Source: Marinicella rhabdoformis
Lineage (GTDB): Bacteria; Pseudomonadota; Gammaproteobacteria; Xanthomonadales; Marinicellaceae
Direction: 5' to 3'
Length of the DNA stretch: 64,000 nucleotides
Assembly: GCF_009671245.1 (NCBI RefSeq)
Contig: NZ_VTFS01000001.1
Span: 1,337,914-1,401,913, forward strand
Part shown: positions 47,468-56,771 of the stretch, in pieces
Numbering within the stretch: position 1 is the first letter of the stretch
Layout: every line of letters starts with the position of its first letter
Position numbers and translations under genes: made by a program
The notes under the pieces: model-generated
What the model was told of the DNA's origin: nothing
The model's database searches: none
Seen by the model: the letters and a program-made list of their open reading frames with translations, nothing else

Positions 47468-48559
47468 TTAATGGGTAGTCACTTGTAAATGTGACAATTC
47501 ATTTAAATATTCTTGTAAGCTTATTAAACCCACACAAGGTAAAACACCTTTTGTGAATGTATTTTTTTTGGCCAATTTATCTGCCAAAATTACGGCTGGA
47601 ACGGTAGGTATAAAGGGGCCATCCCCTCCTTTAGCAACTAGAAACCAACGGCGTTTTATCAAAACGCCTTCCTTATTTCTTCCTTTAACAACCACGTGCA
47701 TACCACCGTCATCACTACCAAACCTGTCAAATAACCGGCTCATTTTCATCCAAAACTTGGCATGCTCTGATAACTTCAATGGCAGACCTAAGCGGACCAA
47801 CCAAGAGCAAACCCAAATACCCATGTGTAGCAGTTTACTTTCCATACCAGCAGAAAAGTGTAACTTTGAGATGGGGAAAAATTCAGGTAACAAGTCCAAA
47901 TCGGGGACTTCACAGTTACCCATCAATCGACTGCTGATCTCAGGATATTTTTGTAAGTAAGTATCTTGCCACCCATGACGTTTTGTTGCATCGCAGATAA
48001 TGGGCCGACCAATATATGACAAAACAGCTTGAGCTGTGGCTAAACCTCGGTCTGTTTTTTGGCCAGGTGAGATGCCATATCGGACATCATCAAAAGTGGT
48101 TATACCATCTTCTTGAAATTGTGCCAAAACAGCAGAAGACAAAGCTGGGACGGTACTTGCACCAGTGATGGCGGTGACACCAGCATCTTTAGCATCTTGG
48201 TCATAATGACGAATACCTTGAATAAATTCACGCCCATCTGATAAATCAATATAATCTACTTTGTATTTCAAACATGCTGCTAGCACCTTGAAATCCTGAC
48301 CTTGAAACGGCCCGCAAGTATGAATAACAACCACTGGATGAGTTTGTTCAATGGCTTGATCTAATCCTTGATTGATATCAAAACAAAGTGCTTTGCTGAG
48401 GCTGTGGTTGAATGTCATATTCAAAGAATCAACCAAGTCACGTGCTTTGTTTTCATTTCGACCAACAATCAATAAATCGTGCCCTTTGGAAGCCAGTTGA
48501 GAAGCAATGCGCTTACCAAAAGACCCATAACCACCTAATATCATAATGGGTTGATTCAC
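47468..48559 (-). CDS. Saccharopine dehydrogenase-like NAD(P)-binding protein
   Basis: 363 residues with an N-terminal Rossmann motif MILGGYGSFGKRIA, which together with DLLIVGRNENKA places it in the saccharopine-dehydrogenase NADP-binding family. GPFQGQDFKVLAACLKYKVDYIDLSDG is the family segment. Proteins with the DUF4166 neighbour are often annotated as unknown oxidoreductases rather than true lysine enzymes. The GTG start overlaps the DUF4166 stop. Confidence 0.82.
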   Translation of the reverse strand: MNQPIMILGGYGSFGKRIASQLASKGHDLLIVGRNENKARDLVDSLNMTFNHSLSKALCFDINQGLDQAIEQTHPVVVIHTCGPFQGQDFKVLAACLKYKVDYIDLSDGREFIQGIRHYDQDAKDAGVTAITGASTVPALSSAVLAQFQEDGITTFDDVRYGISPGQKTDRGLATAQAVLSYIGRPIICDATKRHGWQDTYLQKYPEISSRLMGNCEVPDLDLLPEFFPISKLHFSAGMESKLLHMGIWVCSWLVRLGLPLKLSEHAKFWMKMSRLFDRFGSDDGGMHVVVKGRNKEGVLIKRRWFLVAKGGDGPFIPTVPAVILADKLAKKNTFTKGVLPCVGLISLQEYLNELSHLQVTTH

Positions 48560-49173
48560 AGTTGTGTTTCCTCAAATATACCAGTTTGATAAAAAGTGAT
48601 GCCGAGTATGGGGTGTTTCATGGTGATGCTGAATCGAAACTTTCCTTTACCATGGCTGTGGGCGAGGTCCTCATGAATCACATGTGTTTCACCGGGGCTG
48701 AGCCAGTGTGGTAATGGCAGATACCATCTGAAAAACTGCCAAAAATAGCGTGAGCTTTTGAAATGTAATTCGCTGTTTAAAGCATAAACATCAAGAAACA
48801 TACCAAATCCACCACCAACACATTCCATCATGCGACCTTCATCGTCTTTTTTTACAGAAGTAACACTGAATGACTTCCTGTCAGGAAAGTGATAAGTTCT
48901 TTTCCAATAAACACCTTTTTTGCCAGTACGGGTGGTCAGTTGAACGGTCATCGGAATGTCAATCCCTTGGTGTGGAGACAAGGGGTTGCCGATGACTTTG
49001 GTTAGAGTGGCGAATAACCATCCTGAACGAGAACACTCAATATGTTCCATCATACCTTTGTAAATTATCGGTTGCTTTTCAGAAGGTAAGCGATTGAACC
49101 TGCGTTGAACGTTTGGATGTAACTGGTGCCAACTTTTACCCAAAGCCCATTTAATGGTGTTGTGCTTTGACAT
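48556..49173 (-). CDS. DUF4166 domain protein
   Basis: 205 residues from the ATG at 49173, overlapping the stop of the CAP gene. Aromatic- and basic-rich, with a YWKRTYHFPDRKSF segment and ending HPILGITFYQTGIFEE. Adjacent or fused to saccharopine-dehydrogenase-like proteins in many bacteria, as here. Function unknown. Confidence 0.8.
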   Translation of the reverse strand: MSKHNTIKWALGKSWHQLHPNVQRRFNRLPSEKQPIIYKGMMEHIECSRSGWLFATLTKVIGNPLSPHQGIDIPMTVQLTTRTGKKGVYWKRTYHFPDRKSFSVTSVKKDDEGRMMECVGGGFGMFLDVYALNSELHFKSSRYFWQFFRWYLPLPHWLSPGETHVIHEDLAHSHGKGKFRFSITMKHPILGITFYQTGIFEETQL

Positions 49174-49727
49174 CACTTTTTAATTGGAGACAACATGAAT
49201 TCTTTGTGAATGTTAACCGCTGTAGAAGCTTTGTCTTGGTCTCCAAAAAGCACCACCCAATAATGCTCATAAGGGGTGTTTTTATTGTATAAATAGGCCA
49301 CGCCTATGTCATTTTGTTCTGTGAAATAAGGGTGCTCTCCCAACAGCAAAATGCGATGTGGCTCAGAATTTAAAAAATCCTGAAATGCCACTTCTGTGTC
49401 TGGCTCACCTCCAGCAATGGCTTCAACCTGATTACCCAAAACAGGATATCGTTTGGATAAATCATAACCATTTTTTCTTAACAAGTGGTTAGGAGTGGTA
49501 TGGCCGGCATTGTGAGAAATGTCCAACTCTTTTGCTAACAGATGGGCTTTGATTAATGCAATTTTACTGAGTTTTTGATTACACTGTAACTGGGGTCTTT
49601 GTTGTTTATTGTGTTCAATAATGGCATGGGCTAATTCCTGTGAAGCAGGGTTGTTTCCACATGAATTATCAGCAGCCGATTGACCGAAGAGTAAGACTAA
49701 CAACAAAACTGCAATTGATTTTTTCAT
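49173..49727 (-). CDS. CAP/SCP-domain secreted protein (paralogue of the 745 gene)
   Basis: 184 residues with a clear signal peptide (LLLVLLFGQSAA). The mature part shares NSCGNNPASQELAHAII, KxGYD, GNQVEAIAGG, FLNSEPHR and YWVVLFGDQ with the protein at 745-1356. The two Cys (NSCGN and LQCN) are shared. First gene of a three-gene minus-strand set with DUF4166 and the oxidoreductase. Confidence 0.75.
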   Translation of the reverse strand: MKKSIAVLLLVLLFGQSAADNSCGNNPASQELAHAIIEHNKQQRPQLQCNQKLSKIALIKAHLLAKELDISHNAGHTTPNHLLRKNGYDLSKRYPVLGNQVEAIAGGEPDTEVAFQDFLNSEPHRILLLGEHPYFTEQNDIGVAYLYNKNTPYEHYWVVLFGDQDKASTAVNIHKEFMLSPIKK

Positions 49728-49781
49728 TGAGAAGGGTTCGTATAAAAGTAGTCAATATACCATACAGAATTGTCTGTGTAA

Positions 49782-51674
49782 TCACCAACCACCGCCACCG
49801 CCGCCACCTCCACCGCCGCCAGAAAAACCACCGCCAGATGAAAAACCACCAGACGAACTGCCGCCTGAAGATCCTGAAGAGCTGGGTGTGGTCATGGCAG
49901 TAGAAACTGTAGACGACAAACCTCTGGTTAGCGAACTTATGTTGTTGCTGAAAGTTCCGCTTTTAAAAGTTGTGCCATGGTACCAAGTAGGCTGATAACC
50001 GTCTTTTTCTGTGGCTTCTGCTAACTGTAGGGAAAAACGTTCTCCCCAAGCATTTTCGAGATTCAATGCAATGGCATAAGGTAACAATGCTTCATAATGC
50101 GACAAGTTTTGTTCAGGTGGATGTAACAGGTTCAGTCGATTAACTTCCGCCGTGCGCAAATACAGTTTTAGTCCTTCAATCTGATCTTTAAGCTGGCGAC
50201 CAAAAAGCGTGGGCGCACGCAATAAATAGGCAAACAACAAGTTACCAAAGAAAATCAATCCAACAAATGTACAAGGCAACCAATGCGTCATGAACCATTC
50301 ACTGAGCTCCACATAAGAACCAATTAAACCCAGTACAACAAGAATCAAAAGCCAAGGCGCACCGACAATAATGACGATGAACATACCCGCGAAAAAACAG
50401 GCAAATAACATCATAAAAAACAGTACAAAGCCACCCATGATGTGACCATACAAGGTATAGAAAAAAAAGTAAGATAAAAATAAACTGATCACCCATCCCC
50501 AAGAGATTTTGTCCCAGTTATCAACAAAACACTTTTCCTTGTATTCGTCCTTTAATGCTTTTGTTAAACTGATTTTTGCAGAAGCGACTTTGCTGTGGTA
50601 TTTCTTCTTTAAATGTACGGCGTGGTTGCCACGGCCAAATAACTTACTCTTGATGTTTCTTTCACCGCGCGACAGCGGATGTTTATTAGGCCTGTCTTTG
50701 GGTTTGATCTTGAACAGCTTTTCAGTTTGCTTGATGGTGACAAAGCCCTTAGTAGCTAAAGACAAAATTGCTGCGGTTAAACTTTTTTCATCAATCAATT
50801 CTTTATCTATATACCTTACAGCGGCAGGTGATAAACCTTTGGGTGCTTCAAAACGGGGAATAATCACACCAGCTTTAGGGTCCCTGCCATGATGGTGCCA
50901 TGCCCTGATAAAATAACTGAGATAAAACAAAAATAAACCACCTGTTAACAACCAGGCCAAATTATCAGCTATAAACCCAAAAGGATCTTTCTTAGGTGGT
51001 AAGAAAACCCCTTTAGGAAGCTTCAAGCCAATGGTCAGTCCCTGGTGTGCGGATAAGCCTTGAGTCATAGTGAAACCCAAAAGTTCACCCTGATTATTTA
51101 TTCGGGCATTTTGATCGGTTTGTCCTTGATAGCCTGTCCAAAACTGCTGTGATAACACTTTTTCATGGCCGTTATTGGGTAGCTTGATATTGACAGAGGC
51201 ATCATATATGGGAAATTGCCAGCCTGTTCCAGTCACATTCCAATAAAACTCATCATAGTCTGTAAAATAGCCTAACTGATTGTCTGTCTGGTAATGAATT
51301 TGGTAATCATGTTGACCCTTGGGTAATAAGAAATTTGATGAGCCTATATAAATACGGATGCCATTATTGAGCTTTTCTGTGTGATATGGAGAAGCTTTGC
51401 CGTTGCGTTTGACTGAGATAACATCAAAGGGTACTTTTCTTTTGGTCATTAAAGGGCCGAAATATTGGGTAGGAAAATCACGGTAAATGCCACGTTTGAT
51501 GTCCCAGCCTTTGGCATAAACTGAAATGTGTTCAACCACATCAATCAAGCCACTTTCATTAATGGTGATGTCGCTGTGGTACGATAAAATCGCCTCTTCT
51601 GCATGGGATACATTGCTGTTGATCAACAGGTAAAAGCACAAACAACTGATTCGAAAGAGGTTAAATAAATTCAT
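49782..51674 (-). CDS. DUF2207 membrane protein with a Gly-rich tail
   Basis: 630 residues from the ATG at 51674 (MNLFNLFRIS); a TTG further upstream opens the frame but lacks support. A signal sequence is followed by a DUF2207 extracytoplasmic domain (ILSYHSDITINESG, KRGIYRDFPT, YDEFYWNVTGTGWQFPI), a membrane helix near residue 240, a cytoplasmic domain, three more helices (about 390-480) and a C-terminal low-complexity Ser/Gly tail ending in a run of Gly and Trp. Such tails resemble unstructured anchors. Function is unknown. Confidence 0.85.
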   Translation of the reverse strand: MNLFNLFRISCLCFYLLINSNVSHAEEAILSYHSDITINESGLIDVVEHISVYAKGWDIKRGIYRDFPTQYFGPLMTKRKVPFDVISVKRNGKASPYHTEKLNNGIRIYIGSSNFLLPKGQHDYQIHYQTDNQLGYFTDYDEFYWNVTGTGWQFPIYDASVNIKLPNNGHEKVLSQQFWTGYQGQTDQNARINNQGELLGFTMTQGLSAHQGLTIGLKLPKGVFLPPKKDPFGFIADNLAWLLTGGLFLFYLSYFIRAWHHHGRDPKAGVIIPRFEAPKGLSPAAVRYIDKELIDEKSLTAAILSLATKGFVTIKQTEKLFKIKPKDRPNKHPLSRGERNIKSKLFGRGNHAVHLKKKYHSKVASAKISLTKALKDEYKEKCFVDNWDKISWGWVISLFLSYFFFYTLYGHIMGGFVLFFMMLFACFFAGMFIVIIVGAPWLLILVVLGLIGSYVELSEWFMTHWLPCTFVGLIFFGNLLFAYLLRAPTLFGRQLKDQIEGLKLYLRTAEVNRLNLLHPPEQNLSHYEALLPYAIALNLENAWGERFSLQLAEATEKDGYQPTWYHGTTFKSGTFSNNISSLTRGLSSTVSTAMTTPSSSGSSGGSSSGGFSSGGGFSGGGGGGGGGGGW

Positions 51675-51745
51675 AACTACCACACTAAAGTGAAAAAAGT
51701 TTGAAATAATTATAACCAAATTAATCGCATGGCGTTTAAGCAGGT

Positions 51746-52297
51746 ATGAAAAACGAAGTTGAACAACAGTGGATTGAAAAAGCGCAGCAAGGCGATGCCC
51801 TCGCCTTTCGCCAGATTGTGCTGCACTATGCCAAGGCCGTTAATGCTTTGGCGTACCGCTATACAGCAGATGCTCAGCATGCTGAAGACATTGCGCAAGA
51901 CACGTTCATCAAAGCGTTTCAAGCGATGTCACGTTACCGTGATGACTATAAATTTTCCACATGGCTGTTGCGAATCACCACCAATGCATCCATTGATCAT
52001 TTAAGAAAAACGAACCGTCAGTTGGCATTTTCTTTGGACACAGAAGATCAACAAATTGATGTACCAGAAAATCACCAAATTCCAGAAAAGCAACATGAAT
52101 TGCAAGACAGTTTAAGTCATGCCATGTCGCGACTGACTGACGTAGAACGTCTGGCCATCACCATGAAACACCACCAAGGCTATTCGATTGCTGAAACGGC
52201 AGAAAAACTCAACATCAAAAGCAACGCTTGCAAACAAACCTTATTCAGAGCGGTGCAAAAACTCAGACAACAGCTCACCACCGAGGTCAGTATATGA
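51746..52297 (+). CDS. ECF-type RNA polymerase sigma factor
   Basis: 183 residues. Sigma-70 region 2 (HAEDIAQDTFIKAFQAMSRYR, DDYKFSTWLLRITTNASIDHLRK) is followed by region 4 (ERLAITMKHHQGYSIAETAEKLNIKSNACKQ). This is a group IV (ECF) sigma factor. The stop overlaps the start of the putative anti-sigma gene, and the next two HEAT-repeat genes follow closely, a probable four-gene operon. Divergent from the DUF2207 gene. Confidence 0.93.
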   Translation: MKNEVEQQWIEKAQQGDALAFRQIVLHYAKAVNALAYRYTADAQHAEDIAQDTFIKAFQAMSRYRDDYKFSTWLLRITTNASIDHLRKTNRQLAFSLDTEDQQIDVPENHQIPEKQHELQDSLSHAMSRLTDVERLAITMKHHQGYSIAETAEKLNIKSNACKQTLFRAVQKLRQQLTTEVSI

Positions 52298-53019
52298 ACA
52301 TCAGTGAAGAAAAACTTATGTTATTGCACATGGGCGAATTGAGCCCAGAAGAATCGGCTGAATTATTAAAATCAGCTGAAGTGTGCAAACAACTCAATCT
52401 ATTGGAGGCAGACATGCAAGCCTTTGAATTAAAAACCCAAAACCCACTACCAGAAGATTACGGACACCAATTATGGAACCGAATCAGTGAAGACATCAAA
52501 GCTGAAGAAACCCGTTTCAATGAACCCGGCTTTTTTAAAAAACTAGCAGACTGGTTTCATACACCTCAGTTTTCATTTGCCAGTATGGCGATGGTGGCCA
52601 TGTTGGTGGTTACAGCCTACTGGATGGGCAGACAAGACGTCATAGAAAATACAGATTTCAGTCAACAGCTGTTGGCACAAAACATACAAATGCATTTAAC
52701 GCAAAGCGAAATTTTCCTGACCCAAGTCAGCCACGCATCGAACAATTCGACTGGTGGTAACACGGGAACGGAACTACAAACCATGGCACAGCGATTATTG
52801 ATCAGTAATCGCATTTATAAAAAAGCATTGGCTGGATATAACAGCCAATTTACCCAACAAGTGTTGTCGGACTTGGAGCCGGTGTTACTAGAAGTAGCCA
52901 ACCGATCCAAAACTCAACTGGCGGTCATGCCAAACACAGGAAACAACAGGGCTCAGGATTTATTGTTTCAAGTGAAAAGTATGAAAAAACAACTGGCCAA
53001 TGACAACGTGATAATTTAA
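52294..53019 (+). CDS. Putative membrane anti-sigma factor
   Basis: 241 residues from the ATG overlapping the sigma-factor stop. An upstream in-frame opening would overlap the sigma gene by 70 bp and is rejected. The N-terminal half (MNISEEKLMLLHMGELSPEE) is cytoplasmic and acidic, resembling a zinc-less anti-sigma domain. One membrane helix lies near residue 105 (SMAMVAMLVVTAYWMG), and the C-terminal half is periplasmic and Gln/Ser/Asn-rich. It probably holds the sigma factor until a signal is sensed. Confidence 0.75.
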   Translation: MNISEEKLMLLHMGELSPEESAELLKSAEVCKQLNLLEADMQAFELKTQNPLPEDYGHQLWNRISEDIKAEETRFNEPGFFKKLADWFHTPQFSFASMAMVAMLVVTAYWMGRQDVIENTDFSQQLLAQNIQMHLTQSEIFLTQVSHASNNSTGGNTGTELQTMAQRLLISNRIYKKALAGYNSQFTQQVLSDLEPVLLEVANRSKTQLAVMPNTGNNRAQDLLFQVKSMKKQLANDNVII

Positions 53020-53029
53020 GGAGAATTCC

Positions 53030-54721
53030 ATGAACTTACCTACAAACTTTTTAAAGTTAAACATCAAAAAAAAGCTGCCACTGGTCTTTGCCATTTCAAT
53101 GCTAACAGCCACAGCAGCCGCCAACAAAACCCAAGATGCTTATCAAACAGGGCACTTGGCCATGGCACAGCAAAAATGGTCACAAGCACAAGAATCTTTT
53201 GCCACTGCAGCAAGTGATAAAAGCTTGGCCGATTCAGCGACATACTGGCAGGCTTATGTGTTGTATCAAAACAACCGACACGGAGAAGCCAAGTTATTGG
53301 TTAAAAAACTGTTGAAAGAATACCCTAAAAGCCAATGGGCCGATGATGCACAGATGTTGTTGCTAGAAAATGGTGATGCTGAAATTCCTGTGCCACCCAT
53401 GCCAAGGATGATAAATAATACCCACATCGTTTCACCGCCAGCCAGTCCATCAAAGGTAAAGGCTGTGCCAAGAACTTCGCCCCGTCCATCAGCCCACCCA
53501 AGGCCAAATGCGGTGCCGCGACCAGCACGTCCACCACAAGCACCGACTTTGGATGCTGAAATGCGTTTGTTTGCAATACAACAAATCATGTTCAGCAATC
53601 CAGAGAAAGGATTGAAATTGATCAAAGAAATGTTAGAAAACGATGAGGCGGGTGCCAGTAAAGTACATGCGCTTCAATTACTTGGAATGAGCCAAGATGA
53701 ACAAGCTGCGGAATTATTATATGACTTGGTTATGGATGAAGAGAATGAAGGCCTTAAAGGCCATGCCATACAAATGTTAAGTATGCGCCAAGATGCCAAA
53801 AGTAAAGAACGCTTGTTGGGCTTGTATAAAAATGAGAACAACCGTGACACCAAGGCGGCCATCATCCAAGGCTTTATCCACAGTGACGACAGCAGAACTT
53901 TAGAGCGCTTGCTGGCCAAGGAAAAAGATCAAGATTTGAAGTTACAAATGATTCATGTACTGGGCATCATGGGAGACAGTAACGTGTTGACAAAAATGTA
54001 CCGTACACAAGATGCAGTTGAAGTGAAAGCGGCTTTGTTACAAGCCATGGCCATGTCTGGCGAAGCCGCTGAAGTGAAGCGTGTGATTGCCCAAGAAAAG
54101 TTACCAGAAATCAGACAGCAAGCGATCCATGCCTTGATGATGTTGGGTGATGTAGATGGTGATTATTTGCTAGATTTGTATAGTAAGGCGAAAAGTGCAG
54201 ATGAAAAGCACATGATCAGTAACGTCATGATGACCAGCGATTTACCACCAGAGATGGCAAAAAAACTGTATCAACAAGAACAAGATTCAGATGTAAAACG
54301 CAGCTTGTTGATGTTGATGATGACATCACAGTCCAGCGAAGAACTGGCCGGGCTTTTCAAAGAGGAAAAAGACCCTGAAATTAAGAGAGAAATTTTACAG
54401 CACATTGGCATGATGCAAGGTGTGGATGAATTGATGTCACTGTACAAAGAAGACCCAACTGTTGCTGAAAGTGAAGGTTTCTTTATGGCATTCGGGATGA
54501 CAGACTCAAGTGAACACAATGATTTTTTATTGGATCAATTTGCAGCAGGTAATCACCACACACAACAGCAAATCCTCGAAGTGTTCATGATGCAAGGCAA
54601 TGCCGATCCATTGGTGGCATTGTATAAAGAAGCCACCACAAAACCGATGAAAAAACGCATTTTAGAAATGCTGGTGATGACGGATGCAGACCGTGTCATT
54701 GAAGTGATAGAAGCACCTTAA
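53030..54721 (+). CDS. Exported TPR/HEAT-repeat protein
   Basis: 563 residues. The N-terminal signal region (LPLVFAISMLTATAAA) is followed by TPR-like helices (about 40-105), a Pro/Arg-rich linker (about 120-180) and then a long stack of short HEAT-like alpha repeats to the end, rich in Met. Such scaffolds bind protein partners. A GGAG ribosome-binding site precedes it. It lies 10 bp after the anti-sigma gene and is very likely part of the same regulon. Confidence 0.78.
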   Translation: MNLPTNFLKLNIKKKLPLVFAISMLTATAAANKTQDAYQTGHLAMAQQKWSQAQESFATAASDKSLADSATYWQAYVLYQNNRHGEAKLLVKKLLKEYPKSQWADDAQMLLLENGDAEIPVPPMPRMINNTHIVSPPASPSKVKAVPRTSPRPSAHPRPNAVPRPARPPQAPTLDAEMRLFAIQQIMFSNPEKGLKLIKEMLENDEAGASKVHALQLLGMSQDEQAAELLYDLVMDEENEGLKGHAIQMLSMRQDAKSKERLLGLYKNENNRDTKAAIIQGFIHSDDSRTLERLLAKEKDQDLKLQMIHVLGIMGDSNVLTKMYRTQDAVEVKAALLQAMAMSGEAAEVKRVIAQEKLPEIRQQAIHALMMLGDVDGDYLLDLYSKAKSADEKHMISNVMMTSDLPPEMAKKLYQQEQDSDVKRSLLMLMMTSQSSEELAGLFKEEKDPEIKREILQHIGMMQGVDELMSLYKEDPTVAESEGFFMAFGMTDSSEHNDFLLDQFAAGNHHTQQQILEVFMMQGNADPLVALYKEATTKPMKKRILEMLVMTDADRVIEVIEAP

Positions 54722-54745
54722 AATCGAACCAAACAGGAGATCATT

Positions 54746-55744
54746 ATGAAAAGTATAAGAAGTTATTTGGTAGCAGGCATGATGGCCGCAGTAAACATGG
54801 CATCAGATGCATTGAACATTGAAAACATCACTGGTCAATCTTTGACCCAGTATGTTGAGGGCAACAAAAAGGAATCGCAGTGGATTGGTTACCAAGTAGT
54901 AGCGGCTGAAAACACCACGTCCATGTGTTGCTGGGATGAGGGATTAAAAGACGGCGAGTCTGCCGTTTGTGATTTGAGTGATTTGACAGGCAGTTATGGC
55001 TCAAGTAGTCAAAACGGCCTCACAGAAAACATCCGAGTTTTTGTGAATTTAAAACAAGGACAAGCGCAAAAAATCATCCCCATGGGCGATGCCTGCCCAG
55101 TGGTTGCCGAAGGCATCACAGTGGACTGGATAGAGGACGTCAGTAATCAAGAAAGTATCACCTGGTTAGCACAACAAGCAGAAGCCAAAGGTGATGACAA
55201 CGGCAGTTTGTACACATTGGCCATGCACCAAGGCCAAGCCGCAGCCTACGCATTGTCAGTATTGGCAAAAAAACAAGGTGAACATGCCAACTCAGCGGTG
55301 TTCTGGTTGGGTCAAAGGCACAATGATGGTGTACCTTTTTTGAAAGGCTTGTTATCTGAGTTACCTCAAGGCGAATTGCGTAAAAGTATTAATTTTGCGC
55401 TCAGTCAAAATAAACAACCAGAAGCATTAGAAGCCTTATATGGCATTGCTCGAAATGGTGCAGATCAGTCTCAACAAGCCGATGCCATTTTTTGGCTCAG
55501 TCAAGTTCAAGACAAAGGTGAAGTTGTACCATTTTTGATGTCTATATTGAAAGACAGTGACAACAAAGAGCTGTCAGAAAAAGTTATCTTCAGCTTGTCA
55601 CAGTTGAACATGGATGTTGCAAACAACGCCCTATTCGATATTCTCAAAGGTGATTATGACCGAGAAGTAAAGAAAAAAGCTTTGTTTTGGCTCAGCCAAT
55701 CAGATGACGACCAAGTATCTGAACAACTGGCCGCGTTGTTATAA
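54746..55744 (+). CDS. Exported HEAT-repeat protein with FWLSQ motifs
   Basis: 332 residues with a signal peptide (VAGMMAAVNMASDA). An N-terminal beta-rich part with the cysteines MCCWD and CDLSD is followed by HEAT-like repeats carrying a recurring F-W-L-(S/G)-Q motif (VFWLGQRH, IFWLSQVQ, LFWLSQSD). Ribosome-binding AGGAG 7 bp before the ATG. Same operon as the preceding gene by spacing (24 bp). It may act with the larger HEAT protein in the envelope. Confidence 0.78.
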   Translation: MKSIRSYLVAGMMAAVNMASDALNIENITGQSLTQYVEGNKKESQWIGYQVVAAENTTSMCCWDEGLKDGESAVCDLSDLTGSYGSSSQNGLTENIRVFVNLKQGQAQKIIPMGDACPVVAEGITVDWIEDVSNQESITWLAQQAEAKGDDNGSLYTLAMHQGQAAAYALSVLAKKQGEHANSAVFWLGQRHNDGVPFLKGLLSELPQGELRKSINFALSQNKQPEALEALYGIARNGADQSQQADAIFWLSQVQDKGEVVPFLMSILKDSDNKELSEKVIFSLSQLNMDVANNALFDILKGDYDREVKKKALFWLSQSDDDQVSEQLAALL

Positions 55745-55760
55745 AGAACCTAAGTTAAAT

Positions 55761-55786
55761 AAAGGGTGTGAAGCACTGCACCCTTT
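55761..55786 (+). repeat. Hairpin after the HEAT operon
   Basis: AAAGGGTG and CACCCTTT pair around a 10-nt loop, 17 bp after the last HEAT gene. There is no U-run, so it is a candidate 3' hairpin or weak terminator. The rest of the 206-bp gap up to 55950 contains only a small GC-rich palindrome (CCGGC TC GCCGG). Confidence 0.5.
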
Positions 55787-55950
55787 GTACCCTCCCTACT
55801 ATTCAATTAATCTAAAACCCTCATCACAGCTAAATTTTATGGGTGTAAGTATATTAAATAGACTGTAACGTCACCGGCTCGCCGGCATTTACAAATACCC
55901 TTTTATAAGTTTAAATAATAAACCTGTTATTAAACATATAAAGGAAAAAC

Positions 55951-56337
55951 ATGAAAATTTGGATCAGCGGCATCGCAGTTGACGACCAAGCCAAAGCGTT
56001 TGATTTTTATACCAACAAACTGGGCTTCAAAGTAAAAAATGACATTCCCATGGGCGAACACCGCTGGCTGACATTGGTTGATCCAAATAATGAAAATGGC
56101 ACCGAATTGTCATTGGAACCCAATATTCATCCTGCTGTGCCACCTTACAATGCACACCTTAAAAAAGACGGCATTCCCATCACATCATTTGCTGTGGATG
56201 ACCTTGAATCAGAATACCAAAGGCTCAAAGCATTGGACGTGATATTCACCCAAGAACCAACCGATGCCGGCGATTACAAGATTGCAACCTTGGATGACAC
56301 CTGTGGAAATTTAATACAATTGATTCAATTGGGTTAA
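55951..56337 (+). CDS. VOC family protein
   Basis: 128 residues, MKIWISGIAVDDQAKAFDFYTNKLGF at the start and TLDDTCGNLIQLIQL at the end. One glyoxalase/bleomycin-resistance-type module. A strong AAGGA ribosome-binding site lies 7 bp upstream. No substrate can be inferred. Confidence 0.9.
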   Translation: MKIWISGIAVDDQAKAFDFYTNKLGFKVKNDIPMGEHRWLTLVDPNNENGTELSLEPNIHPAVPPYNAHLKKDGIPITSFAVDDLESEYQRLKALDVIFTQEPTDAGDYKIATLDDTCGNLIQLIQLG

Positions 56338-56369
56338 AATTCCACATTCAATTGAACACAAGATCAACT

Positions 56370-56771
56370 ATGACTAACATCCTGAATAACATGAATTACT
56401 TTTACCGCAATGCCATTTTCACACGAAAAAATAACCAAGTGGCATTGGTCAATATTGATGACTTGGAGCAAGTCTCTAATTTAGACGAATGGTTGGGTGT
56501 GGTGGTATCACTGGCAGATGGAAAACACACCATCAAAGAGCTGATCGAATACATGAGCCATCAGTATGTAAATGCACCTGATAACTTAGAAAAAACGATT
56601 CATTCTGTCTTGAACCGATTGATAGAAGGCGACATTGTGCGTTTGAGTGAAGGTAAAGTTGAATTGCCCTATTATCTTGCCGAACCCGTGGAAAACATGG
56701 ACATTGAAAAAGCGCGGGCCTTGATAACAAAAGATGGCTATGCTTTTGATGGACAAGACACAAAACATTAA
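56370..56771 (+). CDS. PqqD-like winged-helix protein
   Basis: 133 residues from the ATG at 56370. The centre, ISxxVxLADGKHTIKELIEYMSHQY and a following IHSVLNRLIEGDIVRL, resembles the PqqD peptide-chaperone fold (a RiPP recognition element). No biosynthetic partner (radical SAM enzyme or precursor peptide) is visible, so this may be a stray RRE or a different winged helix. The end overlaps the start of the membrane-protein gene. Confidence 0.6.
   Translation: MTNILNNMNYFYRNAIFTRKNNQVALVNIDDLEQVSNLDEWLGVVVSLADGKHTIKELIEYMSHQYVNAPDNLEKTIHSVLNRLIEGDIVRLSEGKVELPYYLAEPVENMDIEKARALITKDGYAFDGQDTKH

Noticed and set aside
53266-53625. Gly-rich frame antisense to the HEAT-repeat protein
   Set aside because: Mirrors the Pro/Arg-rich linker in the opposite frame; no start signal.
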